DNA of 64,000 nucleotides from Eumeta japonica (Eukaryota > Arthropoda > Insecta > Lepidoptera > Psychidae). The stretch's first letter is position 1. The number at the start of each line of letters is the position of its first letter. This document shows, in pieces, positions 1-9,350 of this stretch. The stretch is taken from the NCBI GenBank assembly GCA_005406025.1, contig BGZK01000019.1, positions 1-64,000 of the forward strand. The letters run 5' to 3'. A program made the translations under genes and the position numbers. The notes beneath the pieces are model-generated. The model did no database searches. It saw only the letters and a program-made list of their open reading frames with translations, and was not told where the DNA came from.

Positions 1-1345
1 GGCACGAGCGTTTATGATCGAGGGTCTCGTACCTTAGGCTACGCTGGTCCAATGCGGATCGGGGTCTGTTGATGATCGTCGCCGCCATCGCGATGACGAG
101 CGTTCGACGGCAACAACTCAACGTGCTCTCCGAGGCACGAGCGTTTATGGTCGAGGGTCTCGTACCTTAGGCCCCACGCTGGTCCAATGCGGATCGGAGT
201 CTGCTGATGATCGTCGCCGCCATTGCGATGATAACGTTCGATAGCAACAACTCAACGTGCTCTCCGAGGCACGAGCGGTTTATGGTCGAGGGTCTCGTAC
301 CTTAGGCCCCCATTTACGCTGGTCCAATGCGGATCGGGTCTACTGATGATCGTCGCCGCCATCGCGATGACAACGTTCGACAGCAACAACTCAACGTGCT
401 CTCCGAGGCACGAGCGTTTATGATCGAGGGTCTCGTACCTTAGGCCCCCACGCTGGTCCAATGCGGATCGGGGTCTGTTGATGATCGTCGCCGCCATCGC
501 GATGACAACGTTCGACGACAACAACTCAACGTGCTCTCCGAGGCACGAGCGTTTATGGTCGAGGGTCTCGTACCTTAGGCCCCACGCTGGTCCAATGCGG
601 ATCGGGGTCTGTTGATGATCGTCGCCGCCATCGCGATGACAACGTTCGACAGCAACAACTCAACGTGCTCTCCGAGGCACGAGCGTTTATGGTCGAGGGT
701 CTCGTACCTTAGGCCCCCACGCTGGTCCAATGCGGATCGGGGTCTGCTGATGATCGTCGCCGCCATCGCGATGACAACATCCGACAGCAACAACTCAACG
801 TGCTCTCCGAGGCACGAGCGTTTATGGTCGAGGGTCTCGTACCTTAGGCCCCCACGCTGGTCCAATGCGGATCGGAGTCTGCTGATGATCGTCGCCGCCA
901 TCGCGAACGTTCGACAGCAACAACTCAACGTGCTCTCCGAGGCACGAGCGTTTATGGTCGAGTCTCGTACCCGGCCCACGCTGGTCCAATGCGGATCGGG
1001 TCTACTGTGATCGTCGCCGCCATCGCAATGACAACGTTCGACGACAACAACTCAACGTGCTCTCCGGGCACGAGCGTTTATGGTCGAGGTCTCATACCTT
1101 GGAAAACACGCTGGTCCAATGCGGATCGGAGTCTGCTGATGATCGTCGCCGCCATCGCGATGACAACGTCCGACAGCAACAGCTCAACGTGCTCTCCGAG
1201 GCACGAGCGTTTATGATCGAGGGTCTCGCACCTTAGGCCCCCACGCTGGTCCAATGCAGATCGGGGTCTGCTGACGACCGTCGCCGCCATCGCGATGAGA
1301 ACGTCCGACAGCAACAACTCAACTCTCCGAGGCGCTAGCGGTTTA
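1..1345 (-). repeat. Satellite array, ~133-bp monomer, about 10 copies, related to a SINE tail
   Basis: Each monomer starts with GGCACGAGCG-like sequence. Copies begin at 1, 134, 268, 407, 542, 676, 811, 941, 1067 and 1200, giving lengths of 126-139 bp (mostly 133-135). An eleventh partial copy ends near 1345. The array runs off the left edge, so its true size is unknown. It is GC-rich compared with the AT-rich surroundings, and most copies are very similar, with small indels in copies 7-9. Read on the minus strand, the monomer contains TGCCTCGGAGAGCACGTT, then TCCGATCCGCATTGGACCAG and CGTGG. I recognise this order from the 3' half of tRNA-derived lepidopteran SINEs, and the SINE at 31.5 kb has a matching tail. 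Open frames on both strands (up to 134 codons) exist because 135 bp is a multiple of three; I do not regard them as genes. Confidence 0.96.
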
Positions 1346-1622
1346 ATTTAGTTTAAGATAAAAGCCCATCGGTGGATTTGCCCGTGGCCAGGATCAAACT
1401 CGGTACAGTACAACGCACGAAAATCTTCCGCTATGAAGTTAGTTGCAAAAACGTCGCTGTAGTGTAAAATAGGAAAGCGGGGGAGAAGAAGGAAGGGTGG
1501 GGAAGTGTTATACCGGTGAATTGCCTCATTCGCAGGCAATTCAGAGGGGAAGAGTCTCGTGCGTTGTACTATGCGTTCCAGCCCAAAAGTGAGGCCCTTA
1601 ACTACAGAGTCACCACGCCGTC
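1346..1622 (-). mobile_element. tRNA-derived SINE head bordering the satellite, split by a TIR element
   Basis: Read on the minus strand, 1622-1572 holds a box A-like stretch (TGACTCTGTAGTTAAGG, near 1595-1611). After the 166-bp TIR insertion at 1406-1571, the sequence resumes with a box B-like GAGTTTGATCC (1401-1391). An A/T-rich linker follows (about 1372-1340) and then the first satellite monomer. Head, linker and tail therefore appear in the normal order of a tRNA-derived SINE, with the tail replaced by the tandem array. The box A wording (TGACTC then GGTT/AGTTAAGG) resembles the SINE head at 31507. The identification rests on motif order and is moderately secure; the exact 5' end is uncertain. 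Confidence 0.6.
1406..1571. mobile_element. MITE, Tc1/mariner-pogo-like, copy 1
   Basis: The left end reads CAGTACAACGCACGAAA after a TA dinucleotide (1404-1405). The right end reads CTCGTGCGTTGTACTA, the inverted complement apart from a changed last base, followed by TG where TA is expected. A second copy with cleaner ends lies at 24717-24869. CAGTA-type termini with TA target duplication are typical of pogo/mariner-related non-autonomous elements. It has no coding capacity. It sits between the two promoter boxes of the SINE head described at 1346-1622. Confidence 0.8.
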
Positions 1623-3270
1623 TACGTACGTTCGTCTACTGATAAATCACTACATTTATCAAAGAAACGCGAAGGTAGCATTTCGATCGGTTTCCAGGAA
1701 TTGCGAGCTTTGAAAGTCGAAACCGGACAAGAAACGACGCTAAATTTCAATCCATCATCGTTTCTGAACTTTAGTCAAGTCTCAGTAGGTCGCGTTATAT
1801 CGCCGTCGGCAATATTCTAAGACGTCGATATCTGAAATGGACAAGAGAAGAATGTACTATAAAATATTTCTATGTACTTATAGTTTTATAGTTGTTCAAA
1901 AAATAGCAGTGCCTGAATTCGTATGGTAACAAAAATGTTGCATTTTCTGACAAAATATTATAAACAAGGTATTAATATATTTTTTTTATCCTATCATTTA
2001 TTTAAACAATTATCGATCACTATCAATCTAGCAACCGATTCGAATGATGAAATAAAAAAAAATATAATCATATAACTAAATTAAATAGATAACTACTTAT
2101 TGTTAATTATATAATTTACACATAAATAACACTCAATTCGAGATATGTAAAAATCATCTAACACTTTTTAACTTTTTTGAATAGAATAATCAAATTTTAA
2201 AATTCACTAATGCTAGAAAATGCAACATAATTGACGGTGTAAAGGTATTACTGTTCGCAAAGAGATGGTTACGGTAAACGAAATTTTAATAGATTTTAAT
2301 GATTTCTTCGAAGCTTAGCGATTTCGCACTAATGTAAAATTAATTGATGAAGAACTGAATAAAAAATACTATACACATATCAAAATCAAAACGAAAAACT
2401 CCACACTCAAACCACTACCACAGGACCATTAAATATAGTGACATAAACAAAAATGGCCGTGCCCACGTTTTGACAGCCGAGTGCCTGTGAATAAAGAATT
2501 TCGTTTAACTTTTCAATGTTTTATTATTTTAAGAATAGAAACAATCACAGTCTCTTAACTTATAATATGTAAATGTTTTAAAGATTTATATAACAAACCG
2601 ATGAAGGTTTTTTTTACCAAAAATTGATGTAAATAGTACGAGTGATGGAATACAAAACAATCCCATAATCCCAAACCGTTATACATCAACTGACATGCTG
2701 TGTGCTAAAAGTGGATCAAAACTGAAACTTACTATAATAATATATTTTGAACTCTAATTAAATAATATGGTGGTTCATTAGTTTTACTTAAAAAACCAAC
2801 AACAGTAATAATATAATAAATTGATGTGAAATAACTGCATAATTTGTGCTAAAAAGGGATGCAAAAATTTGAGACGAAGTAATCAAATTCAGATTAAAAT
2901 TAATAGTAAAATAATTAAACTTTCTAAAATGAACTTTTGTTTAAAAATATACTAAACAACACAAAATAAATCTATGTTCATTTGACTAAAATTAAATCAA
3001 TCACGTTTGAACTGAAATAAAAATCACAAGAAACATATCGACGTCATGGGTGTATGATGAATTATTTAAGTAAGAAATTTGTACTATTAATTTTAAAAAT
3101 GTGAAAGTTTGAAAGTTTGCGAGTTTGTTGTTCTCCAATTCTATATATTTAATGACAAAAATATTTTTTATAGAATAAATTAATTACCAGTTATTGCATT
3201 ATGTTTAAAAACAATAAGTTAAATCGAAAAACCGGCGAGAGTATGACCTGGATATATGAGCTTATTACTA
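1623..3270. other. AT-rich intergenic or intronic DNA, no feature recognised
   Basis: Poly-A/T-rich sequence with no open frame, tRNA-like boxes or repeat ends that I can support. Confidence 0.5.
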
Positions 3271-3800
3271 ACTAGCTTGCGCCCGCACAGCCTAGCATTA
3301 ATTTATTCATAATTTATATTCAGCAATCTTTCCGTCAATTATGATCGATCCCAGTATCGATCTCAATTGCGAACCCGGTTTTGCTCTCGATTCATCACAC
3401 CGAATATGTCATTATACTATAAGTGTCAGATATAAAAATATTCTAGCTTCAAAACTAATGGAACCACATACAGACATTCACTCTCCATTTTGACCGCGCG
3501 GGTTGCATTTTCAAAAATGCCGAATCCCGATTATTTTCTTATTTGAAATAAGGGCTTCATATAACAAATTGTGGACCCTAACTTGCAAACTAACGGTAGT
3601 CCTGTAGAACTTTTAACACTAGTTTTACTCCTTTTAGAGACAGATTTTCAAATAAACTGAATTATATGCATTTTTCTATTTGAAAATATCCCAAATTATT
3701 AACAGATCGAAATCAAACTTCAAAGGTAACAATATTTTGATACAAACTTTCACCCCATTTTTTACCTCTTAAATGATGAAGTTCTAAAAAGCTCTTCTTA
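3271..3800 (+). repeat. Degenerate dispersed repeat of the 'gcccgcggcttcg' type
   Basis: Begins with a decayed form of the lepidopteran head motif (CTAGCTTGCGCCCGCACAGC). It continues with CGAT-rich pyrimidine repeats (GATCGATCCCAGTATCGAT, CTCTCGATTCATC), and then with GGTTGCATTTTCAAAAATGC, which resembles the 3' region of RTE-like repeats. Related copies are at 30825-31060 (minus), 37635-37935, 41890-42210 and 56565-57290. It is old and its boundaries are vague. Confidence 0.45.
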
Positions 3801-3828
3801 AACACGTTTTAAAATAAGCTTTGCGTAG

Positions 3829-3867
3829 AGATTCTAGCTCTAGCTGTTACGGCTGGAGCTAGAATCT
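3829..3867. repeat. Inverted repeat (hairpin), 12-16 bp stem
   Basis: AGATTCTAGCTC pairs perfectly with GAGCTAGAATCT. The stem can be extended inward by a wobble pair and three more pairs (AGC/GCT), leaving a loop of about 7 nt. A partial extra copy of AATCTTGAA follows immediately. No function can be assigned. Confidence 0.7.
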
Positions 3868-5463
3868 TGAATCTTGAAGCTGGAATCTTCTTAATCAATC
3901 AGGCAGTCAGTTTCCATTTATATGAATCCTCGATCCTAACGATATTTCGTTTACAACAACTTAATTTCAAAATATGTTAATCACGCACAGAAATTAAATT
4001 CGTGTCCTTTTGCTCCGCACAAACCACCCGCCTTCGTGTTACCTAACCATAGCAACTTAGTTATATTTCATTAAACAATTTAGACCTGTGCTGTAGTAAT
4101 ATGGGACAGAATAATTTATTTCGACACTTAAATGTCACGGGGGGTGGACGCTTTTCGAAATAATATAATATTTTTGTTTAGAATTAAACTGTCAGTTGTA
4201 TATTGATTACCACCTTGTTGGGTGGTAATTATTTAAATATTGTTAACATGAGTTTAACATTGATATGATGACGATTTTTGATTACTTTTTTAAGGTATAT
4301 ATTTTTAGACAATAGTACAGTATTACAAATTGTAAGTATTGTGAAGGTAGGATTATGGGCATTACTGCACTTGGCACTAGTTTGGAATCTGTTGGCAACA
4401 TGATAAATACAATTCTAGTAACAGCTTAAATGCAAGCCGTATTGATACAGCGTTAAAACATATGATGCAACGCGAAATAGCAGTATGTGTATGTATACAC
4501 ATCAGTGTGTGCCTGTGTGTGCGTGTATATTAGAAAGTATTTATATACCTATAGAATTAGACTATGAATTCGATAAACAAATAGTTTTTTACAAAACAAC
4601 ATTCTTCATTAGGAATCATTCTCCAAACAATCAACCCATTTCACGAAAAAAACAAATATTTTTTGATACAGTATAAATATAGCCAAAGCATTCGGAATTT
4701 GTAACAAAGGTGTGCCAATATACTGAAGATATTTCACAAGTCATAACTGTATTAGACTAACTGGACATCTCTGAGTTAAAAATATAGGTTTTAACAATTT
4801 TCGCTTGTTTTATTGGTCAAAATATGAGAATAGAATCGTGTGCATGCAGTAAATACGTTTTTTTTTAAATGTTGTAAATTCTTTACAAATACAGTAAAGC
4901 GTGTAAAAAAAGTGAATTGTATTAAATAGGTATATTAAATGAATATAAATAACAATTTAAAATGTTTTCATAAAATGGACCTAAATAATGCAATATAATA
5001 TGAATTTTAAGTGAATTGTATAAGATCTACATTTGTATGCTGATAATGAAGCGCTACACACAAAGAATTTAATGTAAATTTAAATGTTAATGAAAACTGA
5101 ATTCTGAAAGTATAAGTTTTAGGATTTTAGGTTTGAAGTATTAAATTAAGTAGAACTTTTCAACACCTAAGGTATCATTTTCTTAGCATTAAAAATAGTT
5201 CCATTCCATAATGAATGCCGCATATTTTTATTTCGCAGTTTTCAAACAAATAAGTATGACTAAATTTAATTGTATTTATTTCTAAACTAGAAGATGTAAT
5301 GAACATTTCATTTCTAAGCAAAGCCTATTTTTTTTTGTCCTGACATTTTCAATTAAATCGCACTCGGTGGCATTTCAGACCACCTTTGACTAACTTTTAC
5401 TGAATCGACGCGAATGTTTCATTTGAATTGAGCAATGAGTGTTTAACTTAAGCCAAATTACAA
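3868..5463. other. AT-rich DNA with a small hairpin at 4206-4229
   Basis: No gene recognised. ATTACCACC at 4206-4214 and GGTGGTAAT at 4221-4229 form a perfect 9-bp stem with a 6-nt loop. A GT/TA-rich stretch lies near 4480-4530. Confidence 0.5.
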
Positions 5464-5592
5464 TACACGCTGGTGCCTTGAAGAGCAAGTGTTGGTGACG
5501 GAAGTCGTCACCGCACTGGTGAAGGTCGTCTTTATCAGCCTCCGATCCGCATTACGCCAGCGTGGGCGGCTTAATGTCCGACCCCTCGACTT
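5464..5592 (+). repeat. Solitary diverged satellite/SINE-tail monomer, inverted relative to the array
   Basis: On the plus strand this reads TGCCTTGAAGAGCAAG, then TCCGATCCGCATTACGCCAG followed by CGTGG, and ends ACCCCTCGAC. The reverse complement of the array monomer reads TGCCTCGGAGAGCACG, TCCGATCCGCATTGGACCAG and ACCCTCGAC at matching spacing. It covers about one whole monomer, is clearly diverged, and lies 4.1 kb from the array in the opposite orientation. It could be the tail of an old SINE copy whose head is no longer readable. Confidence 0.8.
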
Positions 5593-7061
5593 GAAATATA
5601 AAAATTAGTGGGTGAGCATACGTCAGTAGTGAGGAGATAAAAACTTGTGATGACATCGTAATGACCCTATATATTTTTTTGAAACTGAGTTATATAATAT
5701 CGTAATATTATTTTAAAAGCCAACAATTAGTATATAAGATATGTAGCAAATTTAATAGTTTGGTATGGTTTATAAGGTGCCACTTGGAAATTTTAAGTGG
5801 TGTTACAGTTGTTTAGTTGTTTTAATTTTGAAAGGTAAAACTAATTATAATACTGAAACCGAAACTGGCAGATAGAGAAGCGTGCGTGGTAGCGTCATTT
5901 GTCATACCATATGGACGATAACTGGGAATGATAGGGGTAGACCAATAGCCAAATAATATTTACCTCTTATCATTTCTCCTATCTAGAATTAATGGAGAAA
6001 GGAAAAATGTTCGCATAACGTACGTAAGAGAGATTTTAAACTATCTCTCTAAATTGAACGCGCGTTTCATGCTCTTGATGTTTCTTTGAAAGTTAGACAG
6101 TCTGTCGCAAATAAAGGCGTTCGTAAACAAACTCACTTCTAAAGTTTTCAGTGATGGCCGTAGTGGTTACACGGGTTTTCATGATTTCGCTATCATAACT
6201 CTAGCATTAACAAGTCGGAGGATATCCACGTACATCATGTATGTATATGCATGTTGCATCAACGGTAGGTATACTTTTCCCACTTTTTTTCATAATTGGT
6301 ATCCGTACTGAAATCGACACAGTGGCTTTCGGACGAACACTCCTTAACGCTTCGATATGGCGACTGTCGGTGTGGCATTTTCGAGTACACTGCAACAATC
6401 CAAGTTTCGATGCCACCGATGGTTTTCCATGGAATCCCAGGAAAATCGAGAGAGGCCCCTCAAATATATAATATCTTTGAGCTCTTGTTTTTTGTTCAAA
6501 TTTTTTCGAAATAGTAGTTATCACATCATGCTATTGAGCCGATGATGAAACCACTGCACTCCCTTAACTGTTAAGAGTTAGAGGATAATGCTGCAATTTA
6601 TCGCCAGGAACTACCCTTCAATAGCTTTTAGTAAAACCTATTCGAATTAAAATTAATTACTAATTTAGACAATCGTCACAGGACACAGGATTCTTAGCGG
6701 TAACAGTAGAAAAAGTGTGAATTATATTAATGTTAGAGTAAATAAAATTGTGATCTGTTTGAATTGTAGAACTTTAATATTATAAGGTATAAATATAATT
6801 TATGTCATTTGTGTAAAATAATTTGGGAATTTACAGTAACTAAGAATGTAAAGACCTGCAATGACTATCAGCGGAGGAGAATAAATTCAGGATCGAACTG
6901 CTTCTCCACTTGCTCTGTACAAAAGTAAAGGGATGCCCTGACGATTTTATTGACCATAGCCTAATTCACATGTAAGATATTATAGTTAAACGAATTATAA
7001 GTTCATAATTACTGAATAATAAAATAATTTAAAAAAAATAATAACGGTCTTCAAAACCAAT
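5593..7061. other. No feature recognised
   Basis: AT-rich sequence. Overlapping frames of 60-105 codons on both strands at 6207-6545 have no recognisable domain and I treat them as chance. Confidence 0.45.
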
Positions 7062-7238
7062 TAATCAGTTGTTTTCGGAGTCGGTTCCAGCTAAAGATAA
7101 ATTAGACGCAGTTGCGTCTCTTCTGAGAAGAGGATCTCTTTTTGACTCAATATTTAACGTTCATGATTATTCGTGATTATACATTATATTTTCTTTTGAC
7201 TTACTTTAGCTGGTACTGATTACAAAAACAACTGATTA
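7062..7238. repeat. Inverted repeat with 35-bp arms
   Basis: The left arm at 7062-7096 (TAATCAGTTGTTTT ... CCAGCTAAAG) and the reverse complement of 7204-7238 agree at 30 of 35 positions. The spacer is 107 bp. A further TTTTCGGAGTCG lies just outside the right arm, repeating a segment of the left arm. This may be a decayed TIR element; I see no clear target duplication. Confidence 0.6.
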
Positions 7239-8251
7239 GTCATTTTCGGAGTCGTTAAGTAGCTTTTTAAAGGCGGTTTTATTTTAAAAAATATTTTTCT
7301 TTACAATAGCACTAAAACTTCTTTTCTTCGACTTTGAAAATTAGTCATGCGAGACTGAGCCAACAAATTATATGGCTGTATTGCGTTCCTCACGAAATCG
7401 TGTTTTGAACTGAAATGACTGATGTTTGCGTTTAAAATTTATTATCTTCAGGAAAGGATTTGTTGTTTTATGTGTTTCACATTTGAGGCAATCAAAATGG
7501 ATTCTTTGAATTTTTAATCAAATAACGTATTTCTCTAAAAAAAATTACGAAACAGTCCACATTGAAGGATGGAATAAAGAAGCAATTGCAATGCATCATG
7601 CAAAAGAAAGAAAAAATACCACTTTTTTCTTTTCAGGATGTCTGTAACGTGATCGGACATTTGTAAGTGTATACAATAAGTATCCTAACTACTTTTTATA
7701 CTTCCTAATTAGTAATACGCCACGTTAAGGGACACATAATGCATTCGTTACATCACAATCACACAGCCATCCAGATATTAATCAGAAATTTACTTTATAA
7801 TGTACTAAGTGACCTAAACGTAGTGTATTAAATATTTCCACATATTTTATTAACAAATGGATATGTCATTTTTACTTAAATTTACCCTTACTAATGTTTA
7901 ATATTATCATCAGAATAGAACAGAGTACTCGCCTGCTTATTGATTGAAAGATTCGGGAGAATATGTTAGAAACTTCAAGGTACAGACACGTCGCAGGAAT
8001 ATAAAATACCACATAAAAACACTATTTTCCAAACAAGTTCCATATACGCCCGCTAGGGTCCACAGGACATTTTGACGACTTTGCCATAACCTTCCAAGTT
8101 TACAGTGAAAGTTGTTAATGAGCGCTACAACCAATACGGTATAAAAAGTTCATTGGCCAGATTTTTTGAAATGCTGTCCTAGATATGAAATAAATTTTTT
8201 TTTTTTGAGTATAAGAATTGATTAATCATATCTCTTGCAGTCAAGGATTGA
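7239..8251. other. No feature recognised
   Basis: AT-rich DNA without supportable genes. A splice-acceptor-like TATCTCTTGCAG ends at 8240, just before the short open frame described next. Confidence 0.4.
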
Positions 8252-8383
8252 GCCCTTTATCGTTCGACTCGAAAGGGACGCGTCAACCTCTTGGAACATG
8301 TAAAGAGACAATACGTTATCTTCGCCGAGGACGAGTACGTAATCCTCAAAGCAGAAGTCCGACTCGCGCTTAACCGATTTTAG
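8252..8383 (+). other. Short open frame with exon-like composition, unassigned
   Basis: A 43-codon frame, starting after a TGA at 8249 and ending at TAG 8381, reads ALYRSTRKGRVNLLEHVKRQ and then continues with an acidic, hydrophobic stretch ending LALNRF. About half of its third positions are G or C, well above the AT-rich flank, and an acceptor-like TCTCTTGCAG lies just upstream. However, the stop at 8249 falls between that acceptor and the frame, there is no ATG near the start, and I recognise no family. It may be a decayed exon, a repeat fragment or chance. Confidence 0.2.
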
Positions 8384-8477
8384 TAATAAACTATAATGTT
8401 AATATTTATGTATTTAAAGATGATAAAAAATGTTGAATAACGCGCAGCATGGTCTTCGGTAATTGACTCGACTCGTA

Positions 8478-8514
8478 TAAGACGTATATCACTTATTGAG
8501 TGATATACGTCTTA
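8478..8514. repeat. Perfect 16-bp inverted repeat with 5-nt loop
   Basis: TAAGACGTATATCACT, loop TATTG, AGTGATATACGTCTTA. Outside the perfect stem, ACTC (8471-8474) can pair with GAGT (8522-8525), giving a hairpin of about 55 nt. The size is near that of a small-RNA precursor, but I do not recognise a known miRNA in either arm. Confidence 0.8.
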
Positions 8515-8571
8515 CATACATGAGTCCTCATAATCCGACTTCAGAACACAAATCTAAGTAATATGAGACAA

Positions 8572-9291
8572 GTTTCGGGTACTTAAAATTTGGCCCATTT
8601 TTAATATGCCACCAATATGGTCTGCATAGGATTTTCTAGCTATCGTTTTCCTTTGTAGATTCGTGTTGTCAGTCTACTTTCATTCATTCTTTCCGGATGG
8701 CCAAACCACCGCAACATACCTCTTACTACTCTAGTCACTACATATTCCTTCAAACAACACCGCTCACTAACATCCCTAATATCTCTCTTTTCGAGACAGT
8801 CCACACCTACTACGCAGCGGTCGTATTTCCACTGCATTGATTCTACTTTCCTTTTTCTTCTGCCATGGCCAGCTTTCACTACCATACATAAACGTAGGGA
8901 TTATGATCCCATTATGGATAGTCAAGCGCGCTTGTCATGAGAAGCTTTTACTATTCACAATAGCGAGCAAGGCCCCATTCACTGTATTTCCCGCATTCAC
9001 TCTCCTTTCGATATATCTGTCTGTCAAATGCCTCCTATATGCCAACGACCAAGTAATCCTTGCGACGTCGACGTGCGGGCTGCAGGAGATGTAAAATAAA
9101 ATGAATGATCCTGTTAAGAAAAGGGGTATGAAAGTAAAAGCCGGTAAGACTAAGATGATGGTGTTTGAAAGGCGCGAAAGCACGACTGAACGCGATATAC
9201 TTATATAAGGTGAGAGCATCAAACAAGTGAAAGAGTTTATATAGCTGGGTAGTCTGTTTACAAATGATGGTAAACATGATAGAGATATCAT
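8572..9291 (-). mobile_element. LINE reverse-transcriptase relic with inverted 5' part (twin-priming structure)
   Basis: The minus strand from 9022 down to about 8572 reads ERRVNAGNTVNGALLAIVN, later a MYGSESW-like stretch, LRWFGHPERMNESRL, and ends near RKSYADHIGGIL. The plus strand from 9023 to 9291 reads KCLLYANDQVILA, KRGMKV, KTKMMVFERRESTTE, and ends LGSLFTNDGKHDRDI. In the full element, as seen in the copy at 44270-45320, the second block directly precedes the first. The 5' block is thus inverted and joined to the 3' block at about 9019-9024 across a short shared CTGTC. The catalytic YADD is YAND here (9038-9049), and there are internal stops. It is a dead, 5'-truncated copy. Confidence 0.88.
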
Positions 9292-9304
9292 TATACTGTT
9301 TTAT

Positions 9305-9350
9305 GTGAGCTGGTCAGTTTCGAGTGCTTAAAATTTAGCTCTTATATGCC
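9305..9350 (-). mobile_element. Tiny fragment of the same LINE 3' region
   Basis: GTTTCGAGTGCTTAAAATTT at about 9317 matches GTTTCGGGTACTTAAAATTT at about 8573, in the part of the LINE that encodes the GGIL..QILST segment. It lies immediately outside the inverted block of the neighbouring copy. It is either a remnant of an earlier insertion or a by-product of the same event. Confidence 0.5.

Noticed and set aside
252..1317. Open frames of 75-134 codons on both strands in the first 1.3 kb, with repeated amino-acid blocks
   Set aside because: They follow from a tandem monomer whose length is often 135 bp. Frames break wherever a monomer has a different length, and both strands are equally open.
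1..1345. CRISPR-like array (regular repeats)
   Set aside because: Repeat units are contiguous, without unique spacers, and the genome is clearly eukaryotic.
6207..6545. 105-codon minus frame with overlapping plus frames
   Set aside because: No domain, no coding-like base bias and complementary frames of similar length; most likely chance.
8837..9291. Opposed open frames of 80-118 codons as possible small genes
   Set aside because: They are pieces of an inverted LINE copy or antisense to it.
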